A stretch of 64,000 bases of DNA from CAVUAA01 sp963739345 (lineage in GTDB: Bacteria > Chlamydiota > Chlamydiia > Chlamydiales > JAFEGQ01), in NCBI GenBank assembly GCA_963739345.1, contig CAVUAA010000001.1:310001-374000 (forward strand). Direction: 5' to 3'. Shown piece by piece: positions 49,269 through 56,748 of the stretch; position 1 is the first letter of the stretch; each line of letters opens with the position of its first letter. The translations under genes were made by a program, and so were the position numbers. Below the pieces are notes generated by a model, which searched no databases, was not told where the DNA came from, and saw only the letters and a program-made list of their open reading frames with translations.

Positions 49269-50732
49269 ATGGAATTTTGCCGCGCTGAGTTTGGAAAGAG
49301 AAAGAAAGCTGATCTCCTAGTCGTTCCCTGTTGGGAAGGGGAGGGGATTGCCCTTGCCAATCGGCAGCTGGCCGATCTGGTCTCTGAACCCCTCGAGCTC
49401 GGCGATTTCCGGGCTAAGTTGGGAGAGACCTCCCTCCTCTATCTCAATGGTCAGCCTGAAAAGCGGGCGTTGCTGATTGGCCTTGGCAAAGAGCATGACA
49501 AGCAGTCGATCCGCCGGGCCTACGCCCACGCGATCAAGCGCGCTCGGAGCTTGCGACTCCAGAGTCTTAATGTTTGTCTTCCGAAGGTGAAGGGGGTGGG
49601 TCCAGAAGAAGTGGCCCACTCGGTCGCCGAGGGGCTGATGATGGCTAACGAGGCGTTTGACGATCAGAAGCACGACTCTATCAAGGAAGAGCCCACCGTC
49701 TTGGTCCAGTGCGCCTGCTTGCTGGGAGCTACGCCGAAGCAGATGACTCGTGTTCAGCAGTCGGCCACGGTGATGGAGGGGGTCTATCTTGCCCGCAATC
49801 TGAGCAATCGGAGTGCAGACGATGTGACGCCGCAGAAGCTGGCGGCAGTGGCGCGCAAGTTGGGGACGCAATTTCCCAAGATCTCCACTACCGTCTTCGA
49901 CAAGAAGCGGATTGAGAAAGAGAAGATGGGGCTTTTGCTCGCCGTCAACCGGGGCTCGCCCCTCCCGCCTACCTTCATCATCGTAGAGTACAAGGGGGAT
50001 GCGCGGAGCAAGGATAAGACTGTGCTGGTCGGCAAGGGAGTCACCTACGACTCAGGGGGCTTGAGCCTCAAGCCGAGCAATAGCATGAAAGAGATGCGGA
50101 CCGACATGTCGGCGGCAGCGACGGTTCTTGGAACAGTGCAGGCAGCGGCTGCCCTAAATCTCAAGGTGAACGTGACGGCGGTGATCGCTGCCACCGAGAA
50201 CTGTATCGGTGGGAAGGCGTACAAGGTGGGCGACGTCTATCAATCGTACAACGGCACCACCGTTGAGATTGACAACACCGATGCTGAAGGGCGTCTCGTC
50301 CTGGCTGATGCTCTCGGATACACCGTACGCAAACTCAAACCGACCCGCATGATTGACCTGGCCACTCTCACCGGCGCCGTTGTTGTGGGGCTGGGCGAGG
50401 AGATCGCCGCCGTCTACACAGACGATGAGTCGCTCGTAGGACCTCTTGTCAAAGCGGGAGAAGAGACGGGCGAGCGGTGCTGGCGGATGCCTCTTGTGAA
50501 GGAGTATAGCAAACACCTCAGCTCGACCGTGGCCGACTGTAAAAATTCAGGCATTCGCTGGGGCGGATCCATCACTGCTGCTCTCTTCCTCCAGAAATTT
50601 GTCGGCGACGTGCCGTGGGTTCACTTTGACATCGCCGGCACCGCCTACCCTGAAAAGGCGACCGAGCTTGCCCCGAACCGGGCCACCGGTTATGGTGTAC
50701 GCCTCCTGATTGATTACCTGCGGAAGAAGTGA
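49269..50732 (+). CDS. pepA: Leucyl aminopeptidase (M17)
   Basis: 487-residue cytosolic zinc/manganese aminopeptidase, hexameric in the family. The metal and catalytic residues are in VGKGVTYDSGGLSLKPSNSM (Lys and Asp), MRTDMSAAATVLG, and NTDAEGRLVLADAL, the M17 signature. The usual FDSGG is YDSGG here, a conservative change. The N-terminal domain is shortened, as in chlamydial enzymes. It corresponds to CT045 and starts 9 nt after ssb with GAGAGA as ribosome-binding site. Confidence 0.95.
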   Translation: MEFCRAEFGKRKKADLLVVPCWEGEGIALANRQLADLVSEPLELGDFRAKLGETSLLYLNGQPEKRALLIGLGKEHDKQSIRRAYAHAIKRARSLRLQSLNVCLPKVKGVGPEEVAHSVAEGLMMANEAFDDQKHDSIKEEPTVLVQCACLLGATPKQMTRVQQSATVMEGVYLARNLSNRSADDVTPQKLAAVARKLGTQFPKISTTVFDKKRIEKEKMGLLLAVNRGSPLPPTFIIVEYKGDARSKDKTVLVGKGVTYDSGGLSLKPSNSMKEMRTDMSAAATVLGTVQAAAALNLKVNVTAVIAATENCIGGKAYKVGDVYQSYNGTTVEIDNTDAEGRLVLADALGYTVRKLKPTRMIDLATLTGAVVVGLGEEIAAVYTDDESLVGPLVKAGEETGERCWRMPLVKEYSKHLSSTVADCKNSGIRWGGSITAALFLQKFVGDVPWVHFDIAGTAYPEKATELAPNRATGYGVRLLIDYLRKK

Positions 50733-51271
50733 ACACCTACCTCCACCTCCCCACTCTACAGGCTGACGATCCGTCAACCTGGAACTACGCACACCGCTGC
50801 TACCGTAAAGGTTTTGCCCGCGGCTTCTTCAACAAGGAGCGGCGGTGGCTGGGCAAGCTCCACGCCGACAAGATCCGCTCCGGTCACACTGCTTCCGTCC
50901 GCGTCGCTTTTGTGGACGAGGAGATTGGTCACGGCCTCTTTGCCGCAGCTGACCTTCCCGCTCACACTTTCGTCGGCACCTACACCGGTATCCTCCGCCG
51001 CCGCCCCCTTTTCTCTAAGAGCAACGACTATTGCTTTAGCTACCCAACCGGCACGTGGAGCTCACGCCCCCTCGTCATCGATGCGCAAGATCATGGCAAT
51101 GTGATCCGCTTCATCAATCACTCCAAGCGTTCGAACTGCGAAGCGTTTGGGGTTCCTGTCGACGGCACCGTCCAGGTGCTCGTCCGCACGCATCGCAATG
51201 TACTTACTGGCGAGCAACTGACCATGGACTACGGCCCCCACTTCTGGAAGGAAGAACCGGCCAATATATAA
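50729..51271 (+). CDS. SET-domain protein (putative lysine methyltransferase)
   Basis: 180 residues. The C-terminal 120 form a compact SET domain: EIGHGLFAAADLPAHTFVGTY, RFINHSKRSNCEAF (the RFINHS SAM-binding knot) and GEQLTMDYG with the catalytic Tyr. The pre-SET and post-SET cysteine clusters are absent. Chlamydial SET proteins such as NUE methylate histones or histone-like proteins, so the target may be a host or bacterial histone-like protein. The GTG start overlaps the pepA stop (GTGA), coupling the two. In Chlamydia hctB, for a histone-like protein, occupies this neighbourhood. Confidence 0.88.
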   Translation: MNTYLHLPTLQADDPSTWNYAHRCYRKGFARGFFNKERRWLGKLHADKIRSGHTASVRVAFVDEEIGHGLFAAADLPAHTFVGTYTGILRRRPLFSKSNDYCFSYPTGTWSSRPLVIDAQDHGNVIRFINHSKRSNCEAFGVPVDGTVQVLVRTHRNVLTGEQLTMDYGPHFWKEEPANI

Positions 51272-51281
51272 AGGAGCAAAG

Positions 51282-52157
51282 ATGCAATACACAGAGATTT
51301 CCGACAGTGAAGTGACGTGGGCGACCACCATCCAGTGGTCCAAACAGCAGCAGGCGGCCTACATCGGTAACAATCACGGCTCGATTTACAAGCTGGTCAA
51401 CGACGAGCTTAAAACTTTGGTCAGCTTCTTCAAGGCTCCCATCACTCGGTTTCGTTCGATAGAGGGGCAGGTGATTGTCCAAACACCCTCTCAGCCAGTC
51501 TGCTTGCTGCACAACAAAGGGCTGATTCCTATTGAGGCGTCGCAAGGAAGTGTGTTCTCTAATGTCGACAAGGGAAGAGTGGCGATTTGGGATCCAGAGA
51601 CAAAAGAAATCACCGTTCAGACGTTAGAGGGTGAGATTGAGAAGAGGCAAAAACAAGAGAAGCGGCCGTGGGGTCTCGTCTTGGACGGAGATGAACTCAC
51701 TGTTTCGGATACATGGGGCCACGAGCTGCAGATCACGTCAGCCGGTTTGATCAAGACGTTGTGGGATTGGAAGAAAGACGAAAAGAACATCGTCGATGAC
51801 GATGAGAAAAGTGGGGTCTTCCTGGGAGTGGCGGGTGACTACACGGTGCTACAAGATGGTCTCTATAACAAGGATTGGAAGCGGGTGTTTGAGTTTGAGA
51901 AGCCGCCGGTGGCGTGGGCGGCAATTGGCTCGCGGGTTGCCTGGACCTATATCTCTGAAATCGAGATCAAGTGGTGTCAAGACAACCCCAAGACACACAC
52001 TGTTGTGGTTCATGATGTTGAGACAGAAAACAGGCAGTCAGTTGACCTTCCCAACACGGTCATCCAGGGGGTCGGGGGCATGGCTTTTTGCGGCGACCGT
52101 TTGCTGGTTGGCGGGAACAAACTGGTGTGGGTGACGCCAGAGCCGGTTGATTCTTAG
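51282..52157 (+). CDS. Unknown protein, possible beta-propeller (291 aa)
   Basis: Not recognised. Short beta-strand blocks repeat every 35-45 residues with Trp/Gly turns (QQAAYIGNNHGSIYKLVNDE, RVAIWDPETKEITVQTLEGE, ELTVSDTWGHELQI, GDRLLVGGNKLVWVTPE), suggesting a WD40-like or other propeller. No signal peptide or membrane segment. AAAGGAGCAAAG precedes the ATG. It lies 10 nt after the SET gene, so the two are probably co-transcribed and may act together. Confidence 0.7.
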   Translation: MQYTEISDSEVTWATTIQWSKQQQAAYIGNNHGSIYKLVNDELKTLVSFFKAPITRFRSIEGQVIVQTPSQPVCLLHNKGLIPIEASQGSVFSNVDKGRVAIWDPETKEITVQTLEGEIEKRQKQEKRPWGLVLDGDELTVSDTWGHELQITSAGLIKTLWDWKKDEKNIVDDDEKSGVFLGVAGDYTVLQDGLYNKDWKRVFEFEKPPVAWAAIGSRVAWTYISEIEIKWCQDNPKTHTVVVHDVETENRQSVDLPNTVIQGVGGMAFCGDRLLVGGNKLVWVTPEPVDS

Positions 52158-52212
52158 GTATTTAGACTTTATTGCGTGCCGACTGTTATAGCAGGAGTAG
52201 GGGGATATCGCC

Positions 52213-52362
52213 ATGGCAAGGAAGCCTATTAAGCGGTCCGCAACGCACGCATCTGTTGAGCCTAAGGTGGTAACCGCCTATGCATGGCGGCGGCGGATCG
52301 AGCGGGAGACTGGCAAGAAGATCAAAATGCTGCCTGGAGGCTGGACTCAGGTCGAATCTTAA
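52213..52362 (+). CDS. Small basic protein (49 aa)
   Basis: Encodes MARKPIKRSATHASVEPKVV, a short helical segment AYAWRRRIERETGKKIKM and the end LPGGWTQVES. About 29% Lys+Arg. AGGAGTAGGGGG lies about 8 nt before the ATG, and a TATAGC box lies about 30 bp upstream. It is at the position of hctB in Chlamydia but lacks the AAKK-type repeats of that histone-like protein. It may bind nucleic acid; this is inference from charge only. Confidence 0.6.
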   Translation: MARKPIKRSATHASVEPKVVTAYAWRRRIERETGKKIKMLPGGWTQVES

Positions 52363-52389
52363 GCTAGAATCTCGCGCGGAGGTTTTTTT

Positions 52390-52800
52390 ATGTCCGCAAT
52401 TGAGATTACGCTAGGAGAGGGAGTTCAGCTAGAGGCGAGAGCGCCGCTGGCTACAAATTCTGTTCGCACCGATGTGTCGAAAGGGATGGGCGGTTCGGGG
52501 GATGACATGAGTCCGACCGATCTGCTCGCTGTTTCGCTTGGCGGTTGCATGTTAACGATGATGGGGCTGACGGCTGGAAAGCTGAAGCTCGACATTCGGG
52601 GAGCCAAGGCCGCAGTGAGCAAGACGATGGTCTTGCAGCCCGAGCTCAAGTTCACCGGCTTTCACATCACGATTACGGTACCGCACACGTTTGATGCGGG
52701 TGTGCAGGCGCAGTTAGAAGATGCAGCGCGCCACTGTCCGGTGCACACGGCGATTCGCAGTGAGATCAAACAGGATGTGAAGTTTCAGTGGGGCGGGTAG
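52390..52800 (+). CDS. OsmC-family protein
   Basis: 136 residues. The family pattern is present: DLLAVSLGGCMLTMMGLTAG holds the first reactive Cys, and DAARHCPVHTAI the second. OsmC/Ohr proteins reduce organic peroxides using these two cysteines, probably protecting against host oxidative attack. GCGGAGG precedes the ATG. The next gene starts at a GTG 13 nt inside this one, so translation is coupled. Confidence 0.9.
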   Translation: MSAIEITLGEGVQLEARAPLATNSVRTDVSKGMGGSGDDMSPTDLLAVSLGGCMLTMMGLTAGKLKLDIRGAKAAVSKTMVLQPELKFTGFHITITVPHTFDAGVQAQLEDAARHCPVHTAIRSEIKQDVKFQWGG

Positions 52801-54356
52801 TCGCCATTGTCCAGGCGCGGATGGGTTCGACCCGTCTGCCTGGCAAGGTGATGCGGGAGGTGGGTGGTGAGCCGCTCATCGGCCACCTGCTCGATCGGCT
52901 CGAGCGCTGCACTTCGCTTGATGCGGTGGTGGTGGCGATTCCGACGGGTGATGAGCCGCTGCTTGGCTATCTGAAGGAGCGGGGTGCGGCCATCTACGAG
53001 GGGTCCGAGGAGGACGTCCTTGAGAGATATGTGGGTGCGGCCAAAGAGAGCGGCGCCGATGTGGTGGTGCGGATCACATCCGACTGCCCGCTGATCGACC
53101 CTGTGTTGGTTGACCGGGTGGTTAGGTTCTTTCTTGCAGGCAACTTTGACTACGCATCGAACTCGCTAGAGCGGGGGTTTCCTCGGGGTTTGGATGTGGA
53201 GGTGATGTCGCGCGAGGCGCTCGAGCGGGCTCACGTGGAGGCAAAGGGGGGAGATGAGCGGGAGCACGTCACCCTCTACCTCTACCGCCACCCCGAACAG
53301 TTTCGTCTAGGAAGTTTTGAGCGTCGCTTGACGGTCGACACGATGGAAGATTTTGTGCAGGTGGAGAGGCTGCTGCTCGCTGAGATGGCGACCGATGTGT
53401 TTGTGATCGCCGAGGCGGGATCAAACTGGATGGGCTCTGATCCGTTGGCGCTGATTGATGCGGCGGCGGAGGGGGGAGCCGATGCGGTCAAGTTTCAAAT
53501 TTTTCGCGGCTCGACGACGTGGGCGAAGATTCCAGAAGGGGTTGTGGAGGCGGAGGTCGATTACAGCCTGATTCCGGTTTGGGCGGCTCACTGCGAGGAG
53601 CGGGGAGTGGAGTTCATGGCCTCCTATTTTTCGGAAGCGGATTTTGCGGCGGTTGATCCGTATGTGAAGAGGCACAAGATCGCCTCCCCTGAGCTCCACC
53701 ATCCTCGGTTGCTTGAGCTGGCCGCTCGCTCGGGAAAGCCCACCTATTTGTCCACTGGGTTGGCGTCGGTGGAGGAGATCGAGTGGGCGATTGAGGTGTT
53801 TGAAGGGGCTGGGGGGCGCGATCTCACCCTGCTGCAGTGCACGGTTGCCTATCCAACGCCACCAGAGGGCGTTCATCTGCGGACCCTGTCGATGTTAGCT
53901 GAGCAGTTTGGACGGCCGGTTGGTCTCTCTGATCACTCACTTGATCCGGTGGTGGCTCCCGTGGGTGCGGTGGCCATAGGAGCGACGGTGATTGAAAAGC
54001 ATTACACGCTCGATCGGGGACTAAATGGGCCCGATCACTTCTATGCGATTGAACCGGGTGAGCTGAAGCGGATGGTGGAGGCGATTCGGCTGGCCGAGAA
54101 GATGGGGGGGGCAAGGGAGAAGGGGCCTCTTCTTCACTTTGCGAAAAGGGCCATTCATGCTACTAAACAGGTGCGGCCAGGTGACCTCCTCAAAGAGGGG
54201 GAGAACGTTGCCGTCCTCCGTTCAGGGAAGCAGACACCGGGGATCCACGCCCGTCATTTGGCGCAGGTCGAAGGGAATCGAGCCACTCGAGACATTGGGG
54301 TAGGGGAAGGGATTCAGCAGGGAGACTGGTGTGAAGAAAGCAATGATCGCAGCTAA
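52788..54356 (+). CDS. SpsF-like cytidylyltransferase fused to a NeuB-like synthase
   Basis: 522 residues, two enzymes in one chain. Residues 1-205 are an SpsF-type nucleotidyltransferase (VAIVQARMGSTRLPGKVM, the Gly/Arg/Lys nucleotide signature; RITSDCPLIDP, metal Asp). Residues about 208-520 are an N-acetylneuraminate-synthase fold (VIAEAGSNWMGSDPLALIDA, GADAVKFQIFRGSTTW, VGLSDHSLDP, ATVIEKHYTLDR), ending in an antifreeze/SAF-type domain (HATKQVRPGDLLKEGENVAV). NeuB condenses phosphoenolpyruvate with an amino sugar; the partner activates a sugar as the CMP form. The pathway is probably a sialic-acid-like surface sugar. The fused order is unusual. Confidence 0.88.
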   Translation: MGRVVAIVQARMGSTRLPGKVMREVGGEPLIGHLLDRLERCTSLDAVVVAIPTGDEPLLGYLKERGAAIYEGSEEDVLERYVGAAKESGADVVVRITSDCPLIDPVLVDRVVRFFLAGNFDYASNSLERGFPRGLDVEVMSREALERAHVEAKGGDEREHVTLYLYRHPEQFRLGSFERRLTVDTMEDFVQVERLLLAEMATDVFVIAEAGSNWMGSDPLALIDAAAEGGADAVKFQIFRGSTTWAKIPEGVVEAEVDYSLIPVWAAHCEERGVEFMASYFSEADFAAVDPYVKRHKIASPELHHPRLLELAARSGKPTYLSTGLASVEEIEWAIEVFEGAGGRDLTLLQCTVAYPTPPEGVHLRTLSMLAEQFGRPVGLSDHSLDPVVAPVGAVAIGATVIEKHYTLDRGLNGPDHFYAIEPGELKRMVEAIRLAEKMGGAREKGPLLHFAKRAIHATKQVRPGDLLKEGENVAVLRSGKQTPGIHARHLAQVEGNRATRDIGVGEGIQQGDWCEESNDRS

Positions 54357-55029
54357 ACAGGTGACGATTATGGAAACTGGGCGGCAGACGACGACGCTTC
54401 TGATCGACTTTGATGGGACGATGGTTGACACGGTTCCCACCCTCTTTCGCATGTATATGAACTTTCTTGCAGAACATGGAGCGGAAGGGTCTGAGAAGGA
54501 ATTCAATTACCTCAACGGCCGGGCTGGTCACGAGGCGATCGTCTATCTCAAAGAGACCTATGAGCTTCCTCAGTCGATGGAGGAGCTCGCTCTCGACTAC
54601 ATGATGAAGCTGCGGGAGTTCTACGCATCGGATGTGGAGTTCTTTCCCGGAACTGTCGAGTTCTTGCGGGCGGCACGGGCCAATGGCCTCCGCTTAGCGA
54701 TCGTCAGTGCGGCCAGTGGGGAGCTGATCAAGAGCACGCTCAAGCGGCATGGGGCGGAGGGGTTAATCGAAGCGGTAGTCTCCCCCGAAGGGTTAAAGCA
54801 CGCCAAGCCCGATCCGGCCATCTTCCTCCAGGCGCTTTCCATCATGGGCGTCACTCCGGTGGAGACGCTGGTGATTGAGGATGCGCTCAATGGGATCCGT
54901 GCAGCGCTGGCTGCGGGGATTCCTACCGTCGCTATTTGTCGTGGGGGGACGCCCCCCGACATGCCAAACGGTGTGCTGGCCACTGTCTCGAACTGGGACG
55001 AAGTGTTTCACCTCGCCACCGGAAAGTGA
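54331..55029 (+). CDS. HAD-superfamily phosphatase (phosphoglycolate phosphatase/beta-PGM-like)
   Basis: About 232 residues from the GTG at 54331, which follows GGGAGACTG; an ATG at 54370 after AGGTGACG is an alternative and matches the usual family start better. Motif I is LLIDFDGTMVDT, motif II VSAASG, motif III the Lys of HAKPDP, motif IV VIEDALNGIRAALAAG. A helical cap (FNYLNGRAGHEAIVYLKETY) lies between motifs I and II. It overlaps the fusion gene by 26 nt. In sialic-acid-type pathways a phosphatase removes the phosphate after the NeuB reaction, a likely role here. Confidence 0.87.
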   Translation: MKKAMIAAKQVTIMETGRQTTTLLIDFDGTMVDTVPTLFRMYMNFLAEHGAEGSEKEFNYLNGRAGHEAIVYLKETYELPQSMEELALDYMMKLREFYASDVEFFPGTVEFLRAARANGLRLAIVSAASGELIKSTLKRHGAEGLIEAVVSPEGLKHAKPDPAIFLQALSIMGVTPVETLVIEDALNGIRAALAAGIPTVAICRGGTPPDMPNGVLATVSNWDEVFHLATGK

Positions 55030-56003
55030 TCACGGTCCTCCTCAATCCCCTTGTCTCCACCACCACACGTGGCACCGTCTACATGCTCCGCAACAATCCA
55101 GACGATACTCCCGTTCGCATTGTTGGCGTCGATAGCAACCCCACAACCTATACCCGGCACCTGGTCGATGTCTTTCACACCGTCCCTCCCGTCGACAGTT
55201 CCATCTATCAGGAGACACTCAACGAGATCTGCCTAAGAGAGTCGGTTGATGTCATCTTGCCCCAATCGGAGAGCGTCTGCCCTGGCATCGACAAGGGGGA
55301 CTTCCTCACCCTCTTCCGCGACCTCGATCTTCCCTGTCCCGACTACCACGTCGCGACTGATGCGGGGTCCCTTGCTGCCGCTCTTGACGCCCTCGGCTAC
55401 CCTGAGCGCCCTCTCATCGTCAAGCCCTCTCATCTGTGGGGGAGTCGGGGCACCTATCTCCTTAGCGAGACCCTCGATCCCGACACCCTCTTCACCACCC
55501 GTCTTCCCCTCCCTACCCTCACCCGCGCCCAACTTCTCGACACTGCCTCTCGCGCTACCACCCTTCCCAAACTCCTCGTCATGGAATATCTTCCTGGAAC
55601 CGAGTATACCGTCGACGCCTTCATTGGCAAAAAGGCTGCCGTCGCCATCCCCCGCATCCGCCAGCAGATCCTCGCCGGCGTTGCCTTTGAGACCGAGCTC
55701 GACCCCCGCGTCGATCTCACCGAGTGGACGCTAAGCGCCGGCCGCGCCCTCAACTTCACCGGCTTTTTCGGCATGCAGTTCCGCTGCAACGCCGCCGGCA
55801 CCCCCATGCCCCTCGAGTGCAACCCCCGCATTCAGGGGACCACCATCGCCTCCCTCTTCTCCGGCGTCAACCTCATCTGGATGACCGTCCTCGAAGCAAT
55901 TGGTCAGCCACCCTTGCAACCCTCGCAACCCAGCCGCCCCGCCACCTTCAGCCGCACCTGGGGCGGCATTGCCCATGGCCCAGGATGGTCAGAACAGATC
56001 TGA
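55026..56003 (+). CDS. ATP-grasp enzyme (carbamoyl-phosphate-synthase-like fold)
   Basis: 325 residues starting at a GTG that overlaps the HAD stop (GTGA); the frame is open upstream but is only a shadow of the HAD gene. An N-terminal Rossmann-like preATP domain (ITVLLNPLVSTTTRGTVYML, RIVGVDSNPT) is followed by the ATP-grasp domain: PLIVKPSHLWGSRGTYLLSE, LLVMEYLPGTEYTVDAFIG, GFFGMQFRCNAAGTPMPLECNPRIQGTT with the metal-binding Glu and Asn. It ligates a carboxylate to an amine or thiol; in this cluster it may add an amino acid to a sugar acid. A palindrome follows 8 bp later. Confidence 0.85.
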   Translation: MITVLLNPLVSTTTRGTVYMLRNNPDDTPVRIVGVDSNPTTYTRHLVDVFHTVPPVDSSIYQETLNEICLRESVDVILPQSESVCPGIDKGDFLTLFRDLDLPCPDYHVATDAGSLAAALDALGYPERPLIVKPSHLWGSRGTYLLSETLDPDTLFTTRLPLPTLTRAQLLDTASRATTLPKLLVMEYLPGTEYTVDAFIGKKAAVAIPRIRQQILAGVAFETELDPRVDLTEWTLSAGRALNFTGFFGMQFRCNAAGTPMPLECNPRIQGTTIASLFSGVNLIWMTVLEAIGQPPLQPSQPSRPATFSRTWGGIAHGPGWSEQI

Positions 56004-56011
56004 GTTCCGAC

Positions 56012-56056
56012 AAAAATTGTCACAATTGGGGACAGTCCCCAATTGTGACAATTTTT
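56012..56056. repeat. 45-bp perfect palindrome, left bracket of the OMP-like gene
   Basis: Arms of 22 bp, AAAAATTGTCACAATTGGGG plus AC, around one A. Because it ends in T6 on the plus strand and A5-rich sequence on the other, it could terminate transcription from both sides. It is closely related to 6460-6504 (shared TTGTCACAATT) and to 56698-56738. Confidence 0.9.
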
Positions 56057-56634
56057 TAGAAGCCGATGCCGAAGGTGACGGAGAGGGCGGGGGCATAGCT
56101 GTGGGTGTACCCGTGGCGGTTTTTGCCGGTGCGAACGATAGGCTGTAGCAGGTCGAGTTCGATGAACTGACGGAGACGGCGGGTGCGGAGGAGATCGTAG
56201 CCGGCAGAGGCGTGGACCATCATGCCGGAAAATTTTTCCGATTCGCTTTTGATCTCTCCCCATCCAAGGCCACCACCGAAATAGAGACCGCGACGGGCGC
56301 GCGGATTGATGTATTGGAGGTAGCGGATGGAGGGGGCCATGTAGGCGTAGGTGGAGTGGTCGTCGGTGTTGAGCCCGCCAAAGTAGGCGAAGGAGATGTC
56401 GGCAGCGCCATGCTCAGACATGATTCGGAGACCCCCATAGAGGGCGGCGCCAATACCTGTGTGACTTCCTATCGCCATAGCGGCGGGTCCCATTTTCACG
56501 TAGAACAGACGGCTGTCGAGGTAGGAGCACTCATCACAACACTTGTTGCAGCCTTGGTTGCAGCCTTGGTTGGTCGCTTGGGCTGTCAGCGTCGCTGTCA
56601 AGATCGATAGGATGAGTAAGAGTTTCTTGGTCAT
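56056..56634 (-). CDS. Outer-membrane-like beta-barrel protein with Cys-rich N-terminus
   Basis: 192 residues from ATG 56634 (an in-frame ATG at 56655 is less likely since MTKKLLLILSILTATLTAQA is the signal peptide). The mature start NQGCNQGCNKCCDECSYLDS has six Cys in 20 residues, reminiscent of disulfide-linked chlamydial envelope proteins. The rest is amphipathic beta-strand with aromatic girdle residues (ADISFAYFGGLNTDDHSTYA, RRGLYFGGGLGWGEI, APALSVTFGIGF) and ends in Phe, as outer-membrane barrels do. About eight strands are expected. The gene is bracketed by palindromes 56012 and 56698. Confidence 0.8.
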   Translation of the reverse strand: MTKKLLLILSILTATLTAQATNQGCNQGCNKCCDECSYLDSRLFYVKMGPAAMAIGSHTGIGAALYGGLRIMSEHGAADISFAYFGGLNTDDHSTYAYMAPSIRYLQYINPRARRGLYFGGGLGWGEIKSESEKFSGMMVHASAGYDLLRTRRLRQFIELDLLQPIVRTGKNRHGYTHSYAPALSVTFGIGF

Positions 56635-56697
56635 GCCGGTTCTCTGCGTCTGCAATTTGTGCGCTAAATGTGACGCGGAGACACTATCACGTTTCTG

Positions 56698-56738
56698 AAA
56701 TTGTCACAATTGGGGACTGTCCCAGATTGTGACAATTT
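56698..56738. repeat. 41-bp palindrome, right bracket of the OMP-like gene
   Basis: Arms of 20 bp, AAATTGTCACAATTGGGGAC, around one T, with two mismatches in the inner part (GGGG facing CCCA). It lies between the OMP-like start and the EamA stop. Confidence 0.88.
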
Positions 56739-56748
56739 AGGAGATTGA

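Noticed and set aside
52213..52362. Small basic protein as HctB histone-like protein
   Set aside because: Position and charge fit, but there are no Ala/Lys pentapeptide repeats and the length is far too short.
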